Part shown: piece after piece, positions 27,271 through 36,174 of the stretch
Layout: every line of letters starts with the position of its first letter
Position numbering within the stretch: position 1 is the first letter of the stretch
From: Hyalangium ruber
Lineage (GTDB): Bacteria > Myxococcota > Myxococcia > Myxococcales > Myxococcaceae
Assembly: GCF_034259325.1 (NCBI RefSeq)
Contig: NZ_JAXIVS010000024.1
Coordinates: forward strand, 37,132 to 101,131
Direction of reading: 5' to 3'
DNA: 64,000 bases
Notes under the pieces: model-generated
The model's input: only the letters and a program-made list of their open reading frames with translations
Database searches by the model: none
Told to the model about the DNA's origin: nothing
Translations under genes and position numbers: made by a program

Positions 27271-27801
27271 ATGGACTTGATTGGGCAGCTCACGCAGCAC
27301 CTCGGAGTCAATCCGCAGCAAGCGCAGGGGCTCGCTGGCTCCGTGCTGGGCCTGGTCCAGGGCACCGTGAAGGAGAAGCTCGGAGAGGACGCCGCGAGCC
27401 AGGTGGGTCGTGCGGTGCCCGAACTGCAGGGCTGGCAGCAGGCGGCTCAGGCGGCGGCGCCCGCGTCGGACACGGGCGGCGGGATGTTGGGCGCGCTCGG
27501 CGGGATGCTGGGCGGTGGGAGCTCGCAAGGCGGCGGCCTGGGCGGGATGCTGGGCGCGCTCGGCGGGGCCGCGTCCCAGGCTGGTGACGTGGCGGCGCTC
27601 GTGTCGCTGGCCCAGCGGTTCAACATCGACTCGAGCAAGGCCATGCTGGTGGCCCCGCTCGTCCTCGACTTCCTCAAGTCGCGGCTCGATCCAGGGCTGG
27701 TGAGCAAGATCCTCTCCGTGGTGCCGATGCTGGCTGGCGGCGGCTCGGGTGGACCGGGTGGAGGTGGGCTCGGCGGCGCGCTCGGCGGACTGCTGGGCTG
27801 A
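27271..27801 (+). CDS. DUF2780-like Gly-rich protein
   Basis: The 176-aa product begins MDLIGQLTQHLGVNPQQAQ and carries the repeated ALGGMLGGG-type glycine segments and a helical part (SLAQRFNIDSSKAMLVAPLVLDFL) typical of DUF2780 / VcgC-VcgE-like proteins. There is no clear signal peptide. The Gly-rich middle (residues 70-105) and tail probably form flexible loops. Role unknown. It follows the lipoprotein genes by 31 bases and converges with the hydrolase gene. Confidence 0.6.
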   Translation: MDLIGQLTQHLGVNPQQAQGLAGSVLGLVQGTVKEKLGEDAASQVGRAVPELQGWQQAAQAAAPASDTGGGMLGALGGMLGGGSSQGGGLGGMLGALGGAASQAGDVAALVSLAQRFNIDSSKAMLVAPLVLDFLKSRLDPGLVSKILSVVPMLAGGGSGGPGGGGLGGALGGLLG

Positions 27802-27807
27802 GCTCCT

Positions 27808-28986
27808 TCACCGGCTCTCGCTGCCGCGCTGAAAGGCGGCGGTCAGGAAGCGCTCCACGGCCCAGGTGGTGATCTGCCCACCCGGGCCCGCGGGGTTCGC
27901 GTCGCAGCCGTGGGTGGCCCAGGGCAGCTCGAGTTCCAGGTGGGGCACCTTGGCCTCGTTCAGGCGCCGGGCGAGACGTCGGCTCTGCTCGGCGAAGACC
28001 AGCTCGTCCCGGGTCCCATGGACCAACAGCGTGGGAGGCGAGCTGGGAATCACGAAGTCGATGGGCGAAGCCGCGTCGAAGTGCTCCTGGACCTGGGCGG
28101 GCGTTCCTCCGAGGTACTCGCGTAGCGTCTTCGGGCTGTCCATCACCCTGGGGTTGGTGGGGTTGGCCCAGCCCCAGTTCATATCGGTGGGCGCATACAG
28201 CGCGACGACGGCGCGGATCGCGGGATCGCGGGCGGTATAGGCGGCGAGCAGGGCCAGCTGGCCTCCCGCGGAGCGCCCGAGGAAGGCGATGCGCGAGGCG
28301 TCGAGCTCCAGCTGGGAGGCGTTCTCCCGCAGCCAGGCCAGGGCCGCGAGCACGTCGTCTCGCTGGCTGGGGAAGGTGTGCCGGGGCGCGAGCCGGTAGT
28401 TGATCGCCGCGACGGCGACGCCCCGGGCGGCGAGATAGCTGTTCAGCCAGTCGAGCTGGGTGCTGTCCCCACTGTTCCAGGAGCCTCCGTGAACCACCAC
28501 CACGAGCGGCAGGGGCCGGGGCGCATCCGGGCTCCGGTACAGATCGAGCTGCAGCACATGGCCATCGACTTCCCGGTAGGTGTGCCGGGTGGGCACCACC
28601 TTGGGGGTGGAGACCGAGAGCAGATCACCCAAAACGAGGGGCGAGGTCCGAGCCGGAGCACCTGGGCGCCCCTGCGGCAGGACGGGGCCGAAGGTCTGCG
28701 CGAAGCGCGCCTCCAGTCCCTTCACGTAGCCGAGGGCTCGACCCAGCGAGGAGAGCAGGAGGAGCGCGGCCAGCGCGGCCAGCCCCCAGGCGATCTGGGA
28801 GCCCAGGCCCACGCCGCCCGGCAGCAGCAACAAGAGGAGCGGAAAGACGGCCAGGACGTGCCCCCACTCGGTCGCGGCCACCGCGGGCTTCCAGAGGGAG
28901 CCCACGGGGGCCTTGAAGAACCCGAGCAGTCCCAGCCCGAACAACAGGCTGGAGAGAATCAGACGCAGGATGTCGAGCAGTTCCAC
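27808..28986 (-). CDS. Membrane-anchored alpha/beta hydrolase (esterase/lipase, HSL-like)
   Basis: The 392-aa protein has three hydrophobic segments in its first 85 residues, then an alpha/beta hydrolase domain. The oxyanion motif is HGGSW (His166), the nucleophile is Ser239 in GRSAGG, and the acid and base are in GTRDELV and the THGCD loop near the C-terminus. This set matches hormone-sensitive-lipase-like carboxylesterases. It lies just upstream of a lipoxygenase on the same strand order (21 bases after the lipoxygenase stop), so it may release fatty acids from lipids for that enzyme, which is an inference from position. Confidence 0.8.
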   Translation of the reverse strand: MELLDILRLILSSLLFGLGLLGFFKAPVGSLWKPAVAATEWGHVLAVFPLLLLLLPGGVGLGSQIAWGLAALAALLLLSSLGRALGYVKGLEARFAQTFGPVLPQGRPGAPARTSPLVLGDLLSVSTPKVVPTRHTYREVDGHVLQLDLYRSPDAPRPLPLVVVVHGGSWNSGDSTQLDWLNSYLAARGVAVAAINYRLAPRHTFPSQRDDVLAALAWLRENASQLELDASRIAFLGRSAGGQLALLAAYTARDPAIRAVVALYAPTDMNWGWANPTNPRVMDSPKTLREYLGGTPAQVQEHFDAASPIDFVIPSSPPTLLVHGTRDELVFAEQSRRLARRLNEAKVPHLELELPWATHGCDANPAGPGGQITTWAVERFLTAAFQRGSESR

Positions 28987-29007
28987 GAAAGGGACTCCCA
29001 GCAGAAC

Positions 29008-31080
29008 CTAGATGTTGATGCGCGAGCTGACCGTTCGGATGTCCATGCCCAGCGCTGAGAACTCGGTAGCGTGGGCGCGCAGCATCTCCACCAGCCTCGG
29101 GTGTACGTCATCCTCCTCGTTGGTCAGGAGGAAGCCGTAGTTGGTCTTGGACAGCATCCAGGAGATCCACAGCATCTCGGTGGCCTGGTCCGGAGGCGGA
29201 GCGGTGTCCAGATCGTCCTCGGACGGCAGGCGCCCGTCCTTGCCCCAGCGCAGCCCCAGGCAGGCGTACTGAACCTCGCCGGCGTCGTCCCATTGGAGGT
29301 TGTTGGCCCAGGCGTGCCGGAAGGTCGCGAAGTAGATGACGTAGCGGCAGAGCTGCTTGAGCGCCTCCAGCTCGCCGGGCTGGGGGGCGTCGGTCTGGGT
29401 CACCGCGCTCACGGCCCGGGGCGGCGGCTGAGCGGCCTTCTCGTCCAGGTTCATGCGCTCGGAGCGCACGAACCACGGCGCGTCCTTCCCCGCCACCCGC
29501 GCCCGCAGGTAGCGGCACACGAAGGCGGGCACCGAGTGGGCCACGAGATCCTCCGAGAAGCGGCGAACCTCCTTCCACTGCGCCACCACCGCGTTGCCGT
29601 GCTCGGCGAAGAAGGCGTCGACGTGCTCGCCGAGCAGCTTCCAGAACAGCTGCGCGGCGTGAGCGTAGCGGTGCCCTTCGCACACCGGCGTCGCGGGTGA
29701 GAACCCCCGCCAGTCGTAGCTGCCCATCAGGTGCTGCAGCCGCTCCTCGACCCCCTTCTCGGTCAACGCGCTGGCGCGGGTGACGTAGCCGCTCGGGCCG
29801 ATCAGGAAGCTGTTGGCGGACTGATTGATGAGCACCACCTCCCGCAGGTGGGGCAGGAGCAGCCAGCGAACGGGGTTCCATCGCAGGTTCCGGTGCGCGG
29901 CGACGGCGTACTGCTCGACGTTGAAGTGACACTGCCCGAGGTGGTTGCCCAGCTCGGTGTCCAGCGTCGCGCTCACCCGGGCGATGCGCTTGGCGGCCTC
30001 CCAGTCCGGGCCATCCTCGGGTGTGAAGGTCCTGCGGGTGATCGGCGATCCAGGCGCCGTCGCCCCGGGCTCCCGCAGCCCCAGGATGATGCGCACGGGC
30101 AGCACCCGGCCCTCCACCAGCCGCAGCCGCACGTCGACGTCGGGCAGGCAGTGGATGCCGTCCTGTTCATAGGCGTTCCACGGGAAGTAGAGCCGGAAGG
30201 CGTTCGGATCGCCGGGGACCTCGGGGTCCCGGTCCAGGATCGTCGCGAACATGCCGTTGAGCAGGCGTTCGCCGAAGAAGGCATCACTGCGGGAGGAGCC
30301 CGGCTCCTGCCGCTCCATGCGGACGGTCATCGACTCGGGATAGTCGGCCTGCAGCTTCTCCATGCTGGGAACCCGCCCCAGGCGGATCTGGAGGAGGTGC
30401 TGGCGCTTGACGAGCTCGATGGGATTGACGGCCTTCAACATCGCCAGGGAGCGCCCCGGGGCATAGGCCGTCGGAGGGGTGCCCTCCTCGTTGACGAGCA
30501 GCCGGGCCAGGGGCGTGCTCGGATCGTATTCCCAGTAGGGCAGCCGGAGCGTGCCGAAGTCGTAATGGAGCCCGCCGTGATCGTCCGGTCCCCGCTGCGA
30601 GCCGATGCGCCGCCAGCTCTCCACCACCCGCCCATCCTTGCGGAAGGTGTGCTGGGGCTCGAAGAAGAGGAGCTCCAGATCCGGCAGGTCCCCGCTCCCC
30701 GCATCCGCGGGATCGTAGCGGATGGCGAAGTGCCCCTCGGCGTCCGTGAAGCCCTCGCCCAGGAAGTCGTCCGGAGCACCAGGGTCCCGGTCCCACAGCT
30801 CGACCTTCAGGTGGTGCAGCGGAATGGGGCCCTGGGGGCCGTCCTGCTCGAAGACGAGGCGCCCGGTGGCGACGGCGGGGAGCGTGGCGAGGTCCCGGGT
30901 GGGCCGAGGCCGCACGCGCGGAGCCAGCTCGCGGCTGACCGCGGCGCGCTCTTCGGGACCCAGGCTCGCGTACCACCGGGCCAGTTCGGAGGGTTCGAGG
31001 AGGTTTGACTCGCCGTCTCGGGTCCTGACACCCAGAAAGGACAGCAGGCGGCGCAGCGGGCCGCGAGAGGCGGGGCTCAT
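29008..31080 (-). CDS. Lipoxygenase with N-terminal transthyretin-like domain
   Basis: The 690-aa protein is a non-heme iron lipoxygenase, which adds O2 to cis,cis-1,4-diene fatty acids to make hydroperoxides. All five expected iron ligands are present: His380-x4-His385 (HLGQCH), His589-x3-Asn593 (HAWAN) and the C-terminal Ile690. The N-terminal region does not look like the usual PLAT domain. Residues 72-140 (GRLVFEQDG, LKVELWDRD, GEGFTDAEGHFAIRYD, ELLFFEP) resemble a transthyretin-like beta-sandwich. It is divergent from a second lipoxygenase 91 bases away and upstream of a membrane hydrolase. Regiospecificity cannot be read from sequence. Confidence 0.88.
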   Translation of the reverse strand: MSPASRGPLRRLLSFLGVRTRDGESNLLEPSELARWYASLGPEERAAVSRELAPRVRPRPTRDLATLPAVATGRLVFEQDGPQGPIPLHHLKVELWDRDPGAPDDFLGEGFTDAEGHFAIRYDPADAGSGDLPDLELLFFEPQHTFRKDGRVVESWRRIGSQRGPDDHGGLHYDFGTLRLPYWEYDPSTPLARLLVNEEGTPPTAYAPGRSLAMLKAVNPIELVKRQHLLQIRLGRVPSMEKLQADYPESMTVRMERQEPGSSRSDAFFGERLLNGMFATILDRDPEVPGDPNAFRLYFPWNAYEQDGIHCLPDVDVRLRLVEGRVLPVRIILGLREPGATAPGSPITRRTFTPEDGPDWEAAKRIARVSATLDTELGNHLGQCHFNVEQYAVAAHRNLRWNPVRWLLLPHLREVVLINQSANSFLIGPSGYVTRASALTEKGVEERLQHLMGSYDWRGFSPATPVCEGHRYAHAAQLFWKLLGEHVDAFFAEHGNAVVAQWKEVRRFSEDLVAHSVPAFVCRYLRARVAGKDAPWFVRSERMNLDEKAAQPPPRAVSAVTQTDAPQPGELEALKQLCRYVIYFATFRHAWANNLQWDDAGEVQYACLGLRWGKDGRLPSEDDLDTAPPPDQATEMLWISWMLSKTNYGFLLTNEEDDVHPRLVEMLRAHATEFSALGMDIRTVSSRINI

Positions 31081-31171
31081 GCCAAAAGGAAGGTATCAGA
31101 GAGTCGAAGTGCCCAGTAGTGTTGCATTCCGGTCAATCCATGGTCTGGAATAGCCGCCCATTGGGGATTCC

Positions 31172-33202
31172 ATGACCGTCACCTACAAGCTCACGATCCG
31201 CACGAGCGCCAAGCTCGGCTCGGGGACGAACGCCGAGATCGGCGTCAGCATGGTCGGGACGAAGGGCGAGAGCGAGAAGTACAAGCTGGACAAGCGCTTC
31301 CACAATGACTTCGAGGCCGGGTCGGAGGGCGTCTACGACATCCAGACGCGCGATCTCGGCGAGCTGCTCCTGCTTCGGTTCACCAACGCGGGGGGAGGCC
31401 TGGCGGGCGACTGGCTGCTCGACTCCGTCCACGTCACCGCGGGAGAGAAGCGCTGGTACTTCCCCTACTTCCGCTGGGTCGTGAGCGGCTCAACGGCCGA
31501 GGTCCTCGAAGGCACGGCGCGGCTCCCGCAGCACGCGCGCAACGAGCGTGAGGCATCCGCCCGTGGCGAGCAGCTCGAGAGCCGCAAGGCGCTGTATGTC
31601 TGGCGCCCCGCCGAGGCGACCGCCCAGCTTCCCGGCGCGCTCGACATCAGCAAGGAGCGGCCGCTCCCGAAGGATGAGCGCTACCGGGGGCTGACCGACG
31701 GTAGCTACGAGGCCGTCTTCGCCAAGACGATGGCGGCGATCAAGCTGCACATGCCCGTGCTGGCCAACGCCTGGAACGGGCTGGTGGACATCTTCGATGT
31801 CTTCAAGCGCATCGAGCTGCCCCGGATCGCCCAGCGGTGGCAGGACGACTACGAGTTCGCGCGCCAGGCCGTGCAGGGCATCAGCCCGGTCCACATCCAG
31901 TCCATCACCGCCCTGCCCGAAGGGCTGCCGCTCACCGACAGCGAGCTGCGAGGCCTCCTCTCTCCGGGCACCTCGCTGGAGCAGGCCCTGGCGGCGAAGC
32001 GGGTCTTCCTGCTGGACTTCGAGATCCTGGAAGACATCGCGATGTACCGGCACGTCAACAAGGACGGTGTCGAGGAGCAGCGCTGGGCGCCGGCCTCCCG
32101 ATGCCTCCTGTATCTCGACGACACCCGGCAGCTCCGGCCGATCGCGATCCAGCTCGGCCGCGATCCCGCGCAGGATCCGGTGTTCACGCCAAATGACGCC
32201 GAGCACGACTGGCTCGCCGCGAAGATCTACGTGCGCTGCAGCGAGGGCAACACCCACCAGATGGTCGGGCACGCGCTGCGGACGCACTTCGTGGCGGAGC
32301 CGTTCGTCATGGCGACGATGCGCAACCTCCCGGACCCGCACCCTGTCTACAAGCTGATGCGGCGCCACTTCCGCTACACGCTGGCGATCAACGAGGGAGC
32401 GCGCCAGGGCCTGCTCGCCGAGGGCGGCGTGTTCGATGCCTTCATCGCCACGGGAGGTCCTGACAAGGGCCACCTGCAGCTGGGCAAGAAGGGCTTCGTG
32501 CGCTGGAAGCTGGCGGACAACAAGCCACGGCCGGACATCGAGCGCCGAGGTGTCCTCGATCCGGCGGTCCTCCCCCACTACCCCTACCGGGACGACGCGC
32601 TGCCGCTGTGGGATGCGATCGAGGAGTACGTCGGCGATGTGCTCCGGCACTTCTACAAGTCCGATGCCGACCTCGTGAACGACCCCGAGATGCAGGCTTG
32701 GTGGGCGGATCTGACCGAGCGAGGGCTGCCCGTCGAGAAGCTCCCCTGCACGCAGCTCACGCGCGTGGCGGACCTCGTCGACATGCTCGCCACGGTGATC
32801 TTCACGGTCAGCGTTCAGCACGCGGCGGTGAACTACCTCCAATACGAGCACTACGCCTTCGTGCCGAACGCGCCGCTGTGCATGCGCCAGCCGCCGCCGA
32901 GGACGAAGGGAGTGCTCGGCCCGAACGACATCGCCGAGATGATCCCATCCAAGTCCCAGACGCTCTGGCAGGTCGCCATCGGTCGCGCGCTCTCCAGCTT
33001 CGGTGAGGACGAGGAGTTCCTGCTCCACGAGGGCGGATGGCGCGAGGAGTACTTCCAGGAGCCCGAGCTGGTAGCGATCCGCGAGCGGTTCCACGAGCGC
33101 CTGCGCGCCCAGCTTGCCGCGGTGAAGGCGCGCAACGCCAAGAGCGATGCGCCCTACACCGTCCTGCAGGCTGACAAGATCCCCTGCGGGATCACCATCT
33201 GA
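31172..33202 (+). CDS. Lipoxygenase with N-terminal PLAT/LH2-like domain
   Basis: The 676-aa protein is a second lipoxygenase with the classical layout. A beta-sandwich PLAT/LH2-like domain (about residues 1-105, ending WYFPYFRWV) is followed by the helical catalytic domain. Iron ligands are His362-x4-His367 (HQMVGH), His550-x3-Asn554 (HAAVN) and the C-terminal Ile676. The peptides HALRTHFVAEPF and HYAFVPNAPLCMRQPPP are close to those of plant and animal enzymes. It is the first gene of an operon with a P450 (11 bases downstream) and a desaturase. The 91-base gap to the divergent lipoxygenase must hold promoters for both. Confidence 0.93.
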   Translation: MTVTYKLTIRTSAKLGSGTNAEIGVSMVGTKGESEKYKLDKRFHNDFEAGSEGVYDIQTRDLGELLLLRFTNAGGGLAGDWLLDSVHVTAGEKRWYFPYFRWVVSGSTAEVLEGTARLPQHARNEREASARGEQLESRKALYVWRPAEATAQLPGALDISKERPLPKDERYRGLTDGSYEAVFAKTMAAIKLHMPVLANAWNGLVDIFDVFKRIELPRIAQRWQDDYEFARQAVQGISPVHIQSITALPEGLPLTDSELRGLLSPGTSLEQALAAKRVFLLDFEILEDIAMYRHVNKDGVEEQRWAPASRCLLYLDDTRQLRPIAIQLGRDPAQDPVFTPNDAEHDWLAAKIYVRCSEGNTHQMVGHALRTHFVAEPFVMATMRNLPDPHPVYKLMRRHFRYTLAINEGARQGLLAEGGVFDAFIATGGPDKGHLQLGKKGFVRWKLADNKPRPDIERRGVLDPAVLPHYPYRDDALPLWDAIEEYVGDVLRHFYKSDADLVNDPEMQAWWADLTERGLPVEKLPCTQLTRVADLVDMLATVIFTVSVQHAAVNYLQYEHYAFVPNAPLCMRQPPPRTKGVLGPNDIAEMIPSKSQTLWQVAIGRALSSFGEDEEFLLHEGGWREEYFQEPELVAIRERFHERLRAQLAAVKARNAKSDAPYTVLQADKIPCGITI

Positions 33203-33213
33203 GGCGCCCACCC

Positions 33214-34623
33214 GTGCCGAACCTGCTCTCTCGCAGCGTGTTCAACCTGCTCTTCGGCTCCAGGCGCAAAGGCCTGGAGTCCCTCCCGGGGCCACAGCCC
33301 GGCATTCTCGGCACCGTCGGCGACTTCATCGGGGCCTCGCCCTGGGACGTCTGCGCGCGTTATGGCCGCGAGTACGGCGGAATCACCTTGATCTGGATGG
33401 GCCCCAGCCCGGCACTGGTGCTCAACGATCCGGCGCTCATCGAGCAGGTGCTCGACTCCCGCCGGATGGAGTTCGAGAAGGGCGCGATCAGCGATCAGAT
33501 CCGGCCGAGCGTCCCGCACGACACACTCTTCATCGCCAAGCTGAACGAGGACTGGGCGGAGAAGCGCAGGGCCGACCCCTTCGAGCAGCCGTGGTACGAG
33601 GACTGGCTGGCCGCCCAGGTGGGCCCGATGCAGGTGTCGATCGCGGAGGCCGTGGAGTCCCTCATCGGGCAAGCGTCGATCGATCTCACCCCCGCGCTGC
33701 GCCGGATGACCGCCGACGCGTTCACCGTCGCGGCGGTCGGAGAGAAGCTCCCGGAGCCGGTGTTCGTGGACTTCATGCTGCTCGCCCAAGCGGCGGACGC
33801 GCGAATCCAGGCGAAGCTCCCCTTGAAGTTCGTCTCTCCGCCCAAGGGCTTCGAGGCCGCCCGGGCCCGCTTCTACGGGTACTTCGCCGAACGGGCCCGC
33901 GCGGCACGCCAAGCACGCAACCCGAGCGCGGTGGACCTGCTGTCGCGGATGCTGCGCGAGATGCCCCAGCTCGATGACCTGGCGCTGGCGCACATCCTCG
34001 GAGCGCTCTACTTCGGCGGTGTCTTCTCCACGAGCACCACCCTGGTCGGGGCGTTCCACCAACTCCAGAAGCACGCTGCCGCCGAGGAGCGCCTCGCTGC
34101 CGAGGCCGCCACGCTGGCCGAGGCCAGGCTGACCCTGGAGAGGCTGCGCGGCGCGCACTGGATCGAGGCCATCGCGTATGAGTCGATGAGGCTCCTGCCG
34201 GCGGTGCGCATCTTCACCCGTACGCCGGTGGCCGACGCGAAGCTCGCCGGCGTTACCCTGCCCGCGGGTTCGCTGATCATGATCTCGAACCAGCACCTGC
34301 ACCGCGATCCCTCCTACTGGCGTGACGCGGACACCTTCGATCCCTCCCGGTGGCTGGACGGCGGCGTGGCGCGCGACCCGCTAGGGAGCGGTCACTTCTT
34401 CCCATTCGGGCGTGGACCCCGAGCATGCGTGGGTGGCGCCTTCGCGGTGGCCGTCCTGCAGACGGCGCTCGCGACAATCGCCGCTCGCGTGAAGGTCCAC
34501 GTAGACTCGACAGAGCCCTTCGAGGAGGGCTTCTTCTTCGGGGTGGTCCTCCCGAAAGGCGTTACTGGCAAGCTCGTCCCTCGCGTCGCCTCCCGTCCCA
34601 CCTCCCTCGTGGAATCCGCATGA
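33214..34623 (+). CDS. Cytochrome P450 with atypical I-helix
   Basis: The 469-aa protein has the heme-binding loop FPFGRGPRACVGG (Cys405), the ExxR motif YESMR (323-326) and the C-helix WxxxR (114-118). The I-helix motif, normally A/G-G-x-D/E-T-T, is GGVFST (268-273), so the acidic residue is Phe and the first Thr is Ser. Loss of this acid-alcohol pair is known in P450s that rearrange hydroperoxides or endoperoxides without a redox partner, such as the CYP74 and CYP8A groups. The position right after a lipoxygenase fits such a role. It lacks the heme-loop insertion of plant CYP74. The start is GTG with GAGG upstream. Confidence 0.88.
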   Translation: MPNLLSRSVFNLLFGSRRKGLESLPGPQPGILGTVGDFIGASPWDVCARYGREYGGITLIWMGPSPALVLNDPALIEQVLDSRRMEFEKGAISDQIRPSVPHDTLFIAKLNEDWAEKRRADPFEQPWYEDWLAAQVGPMQVSIAEAVESLIGQASIDLTPALRRMTADAFTVAAVGEKLPEPVFVDFMLLAQAADARIQAKLPLKFVSPPKGFEAARARFYGYFAERARAARQARNPSAVDLLSRMLREMPQLDDLALAHILGALYFGGVFSTSTTLVGAFHQLQKHAAAEERLAAEAATLAEARLTLERLRGAHWIEAIAYESMRLLPAVRIFTRTPVADAKLAGVTLPAGSLIMISNQHLHRDPSYWRDADTFDPSRWLDGGVARDPLGSGHFFPFGRGPRACVGGAFAVAVLQTALATIAARVKVHVDSTEPFEEGFFFGVVLPKGVTGKLVPRVASRPTSLVESA

Positions 34624-35486
34624 CCCTGTTTCGACACCCTAGAGACCGCATCCCCGTTCTGCTGTTCGCGTGCATGTTCGCGTTGGACCTGACGGTGTAC
34701 TTCACGGCCACCAACTGGTGGTTCCCGATCCTGTGGCTGGGCCTGGGGGTGATTCCCAAGGGCTGGATCTGCGCGTGGAACCACCACCACCAGCACGTGC
34801 CGATGTTCCGGCACACCCTGCCCAACCGCCTGCTCGAGGTGGTGTTCGGCTTCCTGACGGGAGTGACCTCGCACGCGTGGTTCCTGCACCACGTGGTCGG
34901 CCACCACCGCAACTACCTGGACCAGGAGAAGGACGAGTCACGCTGGAAGCGCCGGGATGGCACGACCATGGGAGAGCTGGAGTATTCGTTCTTCAATGCC
35001 CTGGTGGCCTACCCCCGGGCGTTCAAGGTAGGGCTGCAGCACCCGCGAGCGCTGCGAACCTTCCTGGTGATGGGCGTGCTGCAGGTGGCGCTGCTGGGCC
35101 TGCTGTTCTGGCACAACTGGTACAACGCGCTCTGCGTCTTCCTGCTGCCCATGTGCGTGTCGTTGTACGTGACGGTCTGGGCCACCTACTTCCACCACAC
35201 GGGGCTCGAGACGACGGAGCACAGCCATGCCTCGTACAACATCGTTCATCGGGGCTACAACCTGATGACGGGCAACCTCGGCTACCACGCCGCGCACCAC
35301 GCGAAGCACGGCCTGCACTGGTCGCAGCTGCCCGAACTGCACGCGCAGATGGCGAAGGACATTCCCCCCACCCTCTACCGGCAGGCGGGCATTCCGTTCG
35401 TGTGGTTCGGCTCGGGGGCGAAGGTGGAACTGAGCCCCTCGGAAGTCGAGGCGCTTGCCCAGTACGGCCGCACCGCGCGCACCTGA
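34620..35486 (+). CDS. Membrane fatty acid desaturase/hydroxylase family protein
   Basis: The 288-aa inner-membrane protein has four or more hydrophobic segments and the three His clusters of the di-iron membrane desaturase superfamily. These are NHHHQH near residue 58, HHVVGHH near 85, and GYHAAHH near 225, plus a HHTGLETTEHSH segment. It should insert a double bond or hydroxyl in an acyl chain, with ferredoxin or a cytochrome as electron source. The ATG overlaps the P450 stop codon (ATGA), so the two are coupled. It may supply polyunsaturated substrate for the lipoxygenase or modify its product. Confidence 0.88.
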   Translation: MTLFRHPRDRIPVLLFACMFALDLTVYFTATNWWFPILWLGLGVIPKGWICAWNHHHQHVPMFRHTLPNRLLEVVFGFLTGVTSHAWFLHHVVGHHRNYLDQEKDESRWKRRDGTTMGELEYSFFNALVAYPRAFKVGLQHPRALRTFLVMGVLQVALLGLLFWHNWYNALCVFLLPMCVSLYVTVWATYFHHTGLETTEHSHASYNIVHRGYNLMTGNLGYHAAHHAKHGLHWSQLPELHAQMAKDIPPTLYRQAGIPFVWFGSGAKVELSPSEVEALAQYGRTART

Positions 35487-35490
35487 GCGC

Positions 35491-36174
35491 TCAGGTGCCG
35501 CGCTCCTCGTGCTCGAAGGCAGAGATTCGAGCGAGCTGATCCAGCGCCGCGGTGAGGCTCGGGCCGGCGACGTCCCGAGCGAGGCTCCGTACCCACGGAG
35601 CCCGGTCGAGGCGGTCCGCGAACCGCCGGCAGGCCCACACCATGGCGGGAATGAACGCCAGCCCGAACAGCAGGTTGGCGAGCAGGTACTTGGCACCCAG
35701 CAGCGCGTACGCATCCAACCCCGGCAGCACCCGCAGGCCGACGATCAAGAGCGGTGTCCAGAGAAGTGGAGCGAGCAGCATCACCGCCTGCGTGGTCCGG
35801 ATCCTGGCCACGCGCAGAGACTCCAAGCGGCGCTGGATCTCGATCACCGGGGCGTCGTAGTCGATGGCACTGGCCATCACCCATTCCCGGATCGTCGAGA
35901 TGAGCACGCCCAGGACCACGAGGTGCAGGGAGAGGGCTGGGACGAGGAAGCGGAACTCGGAGAGGTGCGCGGCGATGAACGCGCCCATGGCCACCACGGC
36001 CACCCCGTCGATGACCAGCCGGATGGCGATCATCGCCCGTACGCGCTGCATCGCGGACTTCGTCTTGTCGAGATCCAGGGTGCGCAGCCGCCGCCGATTG
36101 AGGCGGAGCACCTCATCCAACCGTCGATCCTGCGCAGCCCAACGCTGCCGAAGCTCATCGAGTTCCATGGTCAA
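35491..36174 (-). CDS. Multi-pass membrane protein, probable partner of the ECF sigma factor
   Basis: The 227-aa protein has a basic, helical N-terminal cytoplasmic stretch (about 50 residues) and then four hydrophobic segments (about 48-68, 76-95, 125-150 and 158-182). Its start overlaps the stop of the ECF sigma gene by four bases (ATGA). This position and layout suggest an anti-sigma or sensor role, although there is no zinc-binding HxxxCxxC motif in the N-terminus. A distinct family could not be named. Confidence 0.6.
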   Translation of the reverse strand: MTMELDELRQRWAAQDRRLDEVLRLNRRRLRTLDLDKTKSAMQRVRAMIAIRLVIDGVAVVAMGAFIAAHLSEFRFLVPALSLHLVVLGVLISTIREWVMASAIDYDAPVIEIQRRLESLRVARIRTTQAVMLLAPLLWTPLLIVGLRVLPGLDAYALLGAKYLLANLLFGLAFIPAMVWACRRFADRLDRAPWVRSLARDVAGPSLTAALDQLARISAFEHEERGT

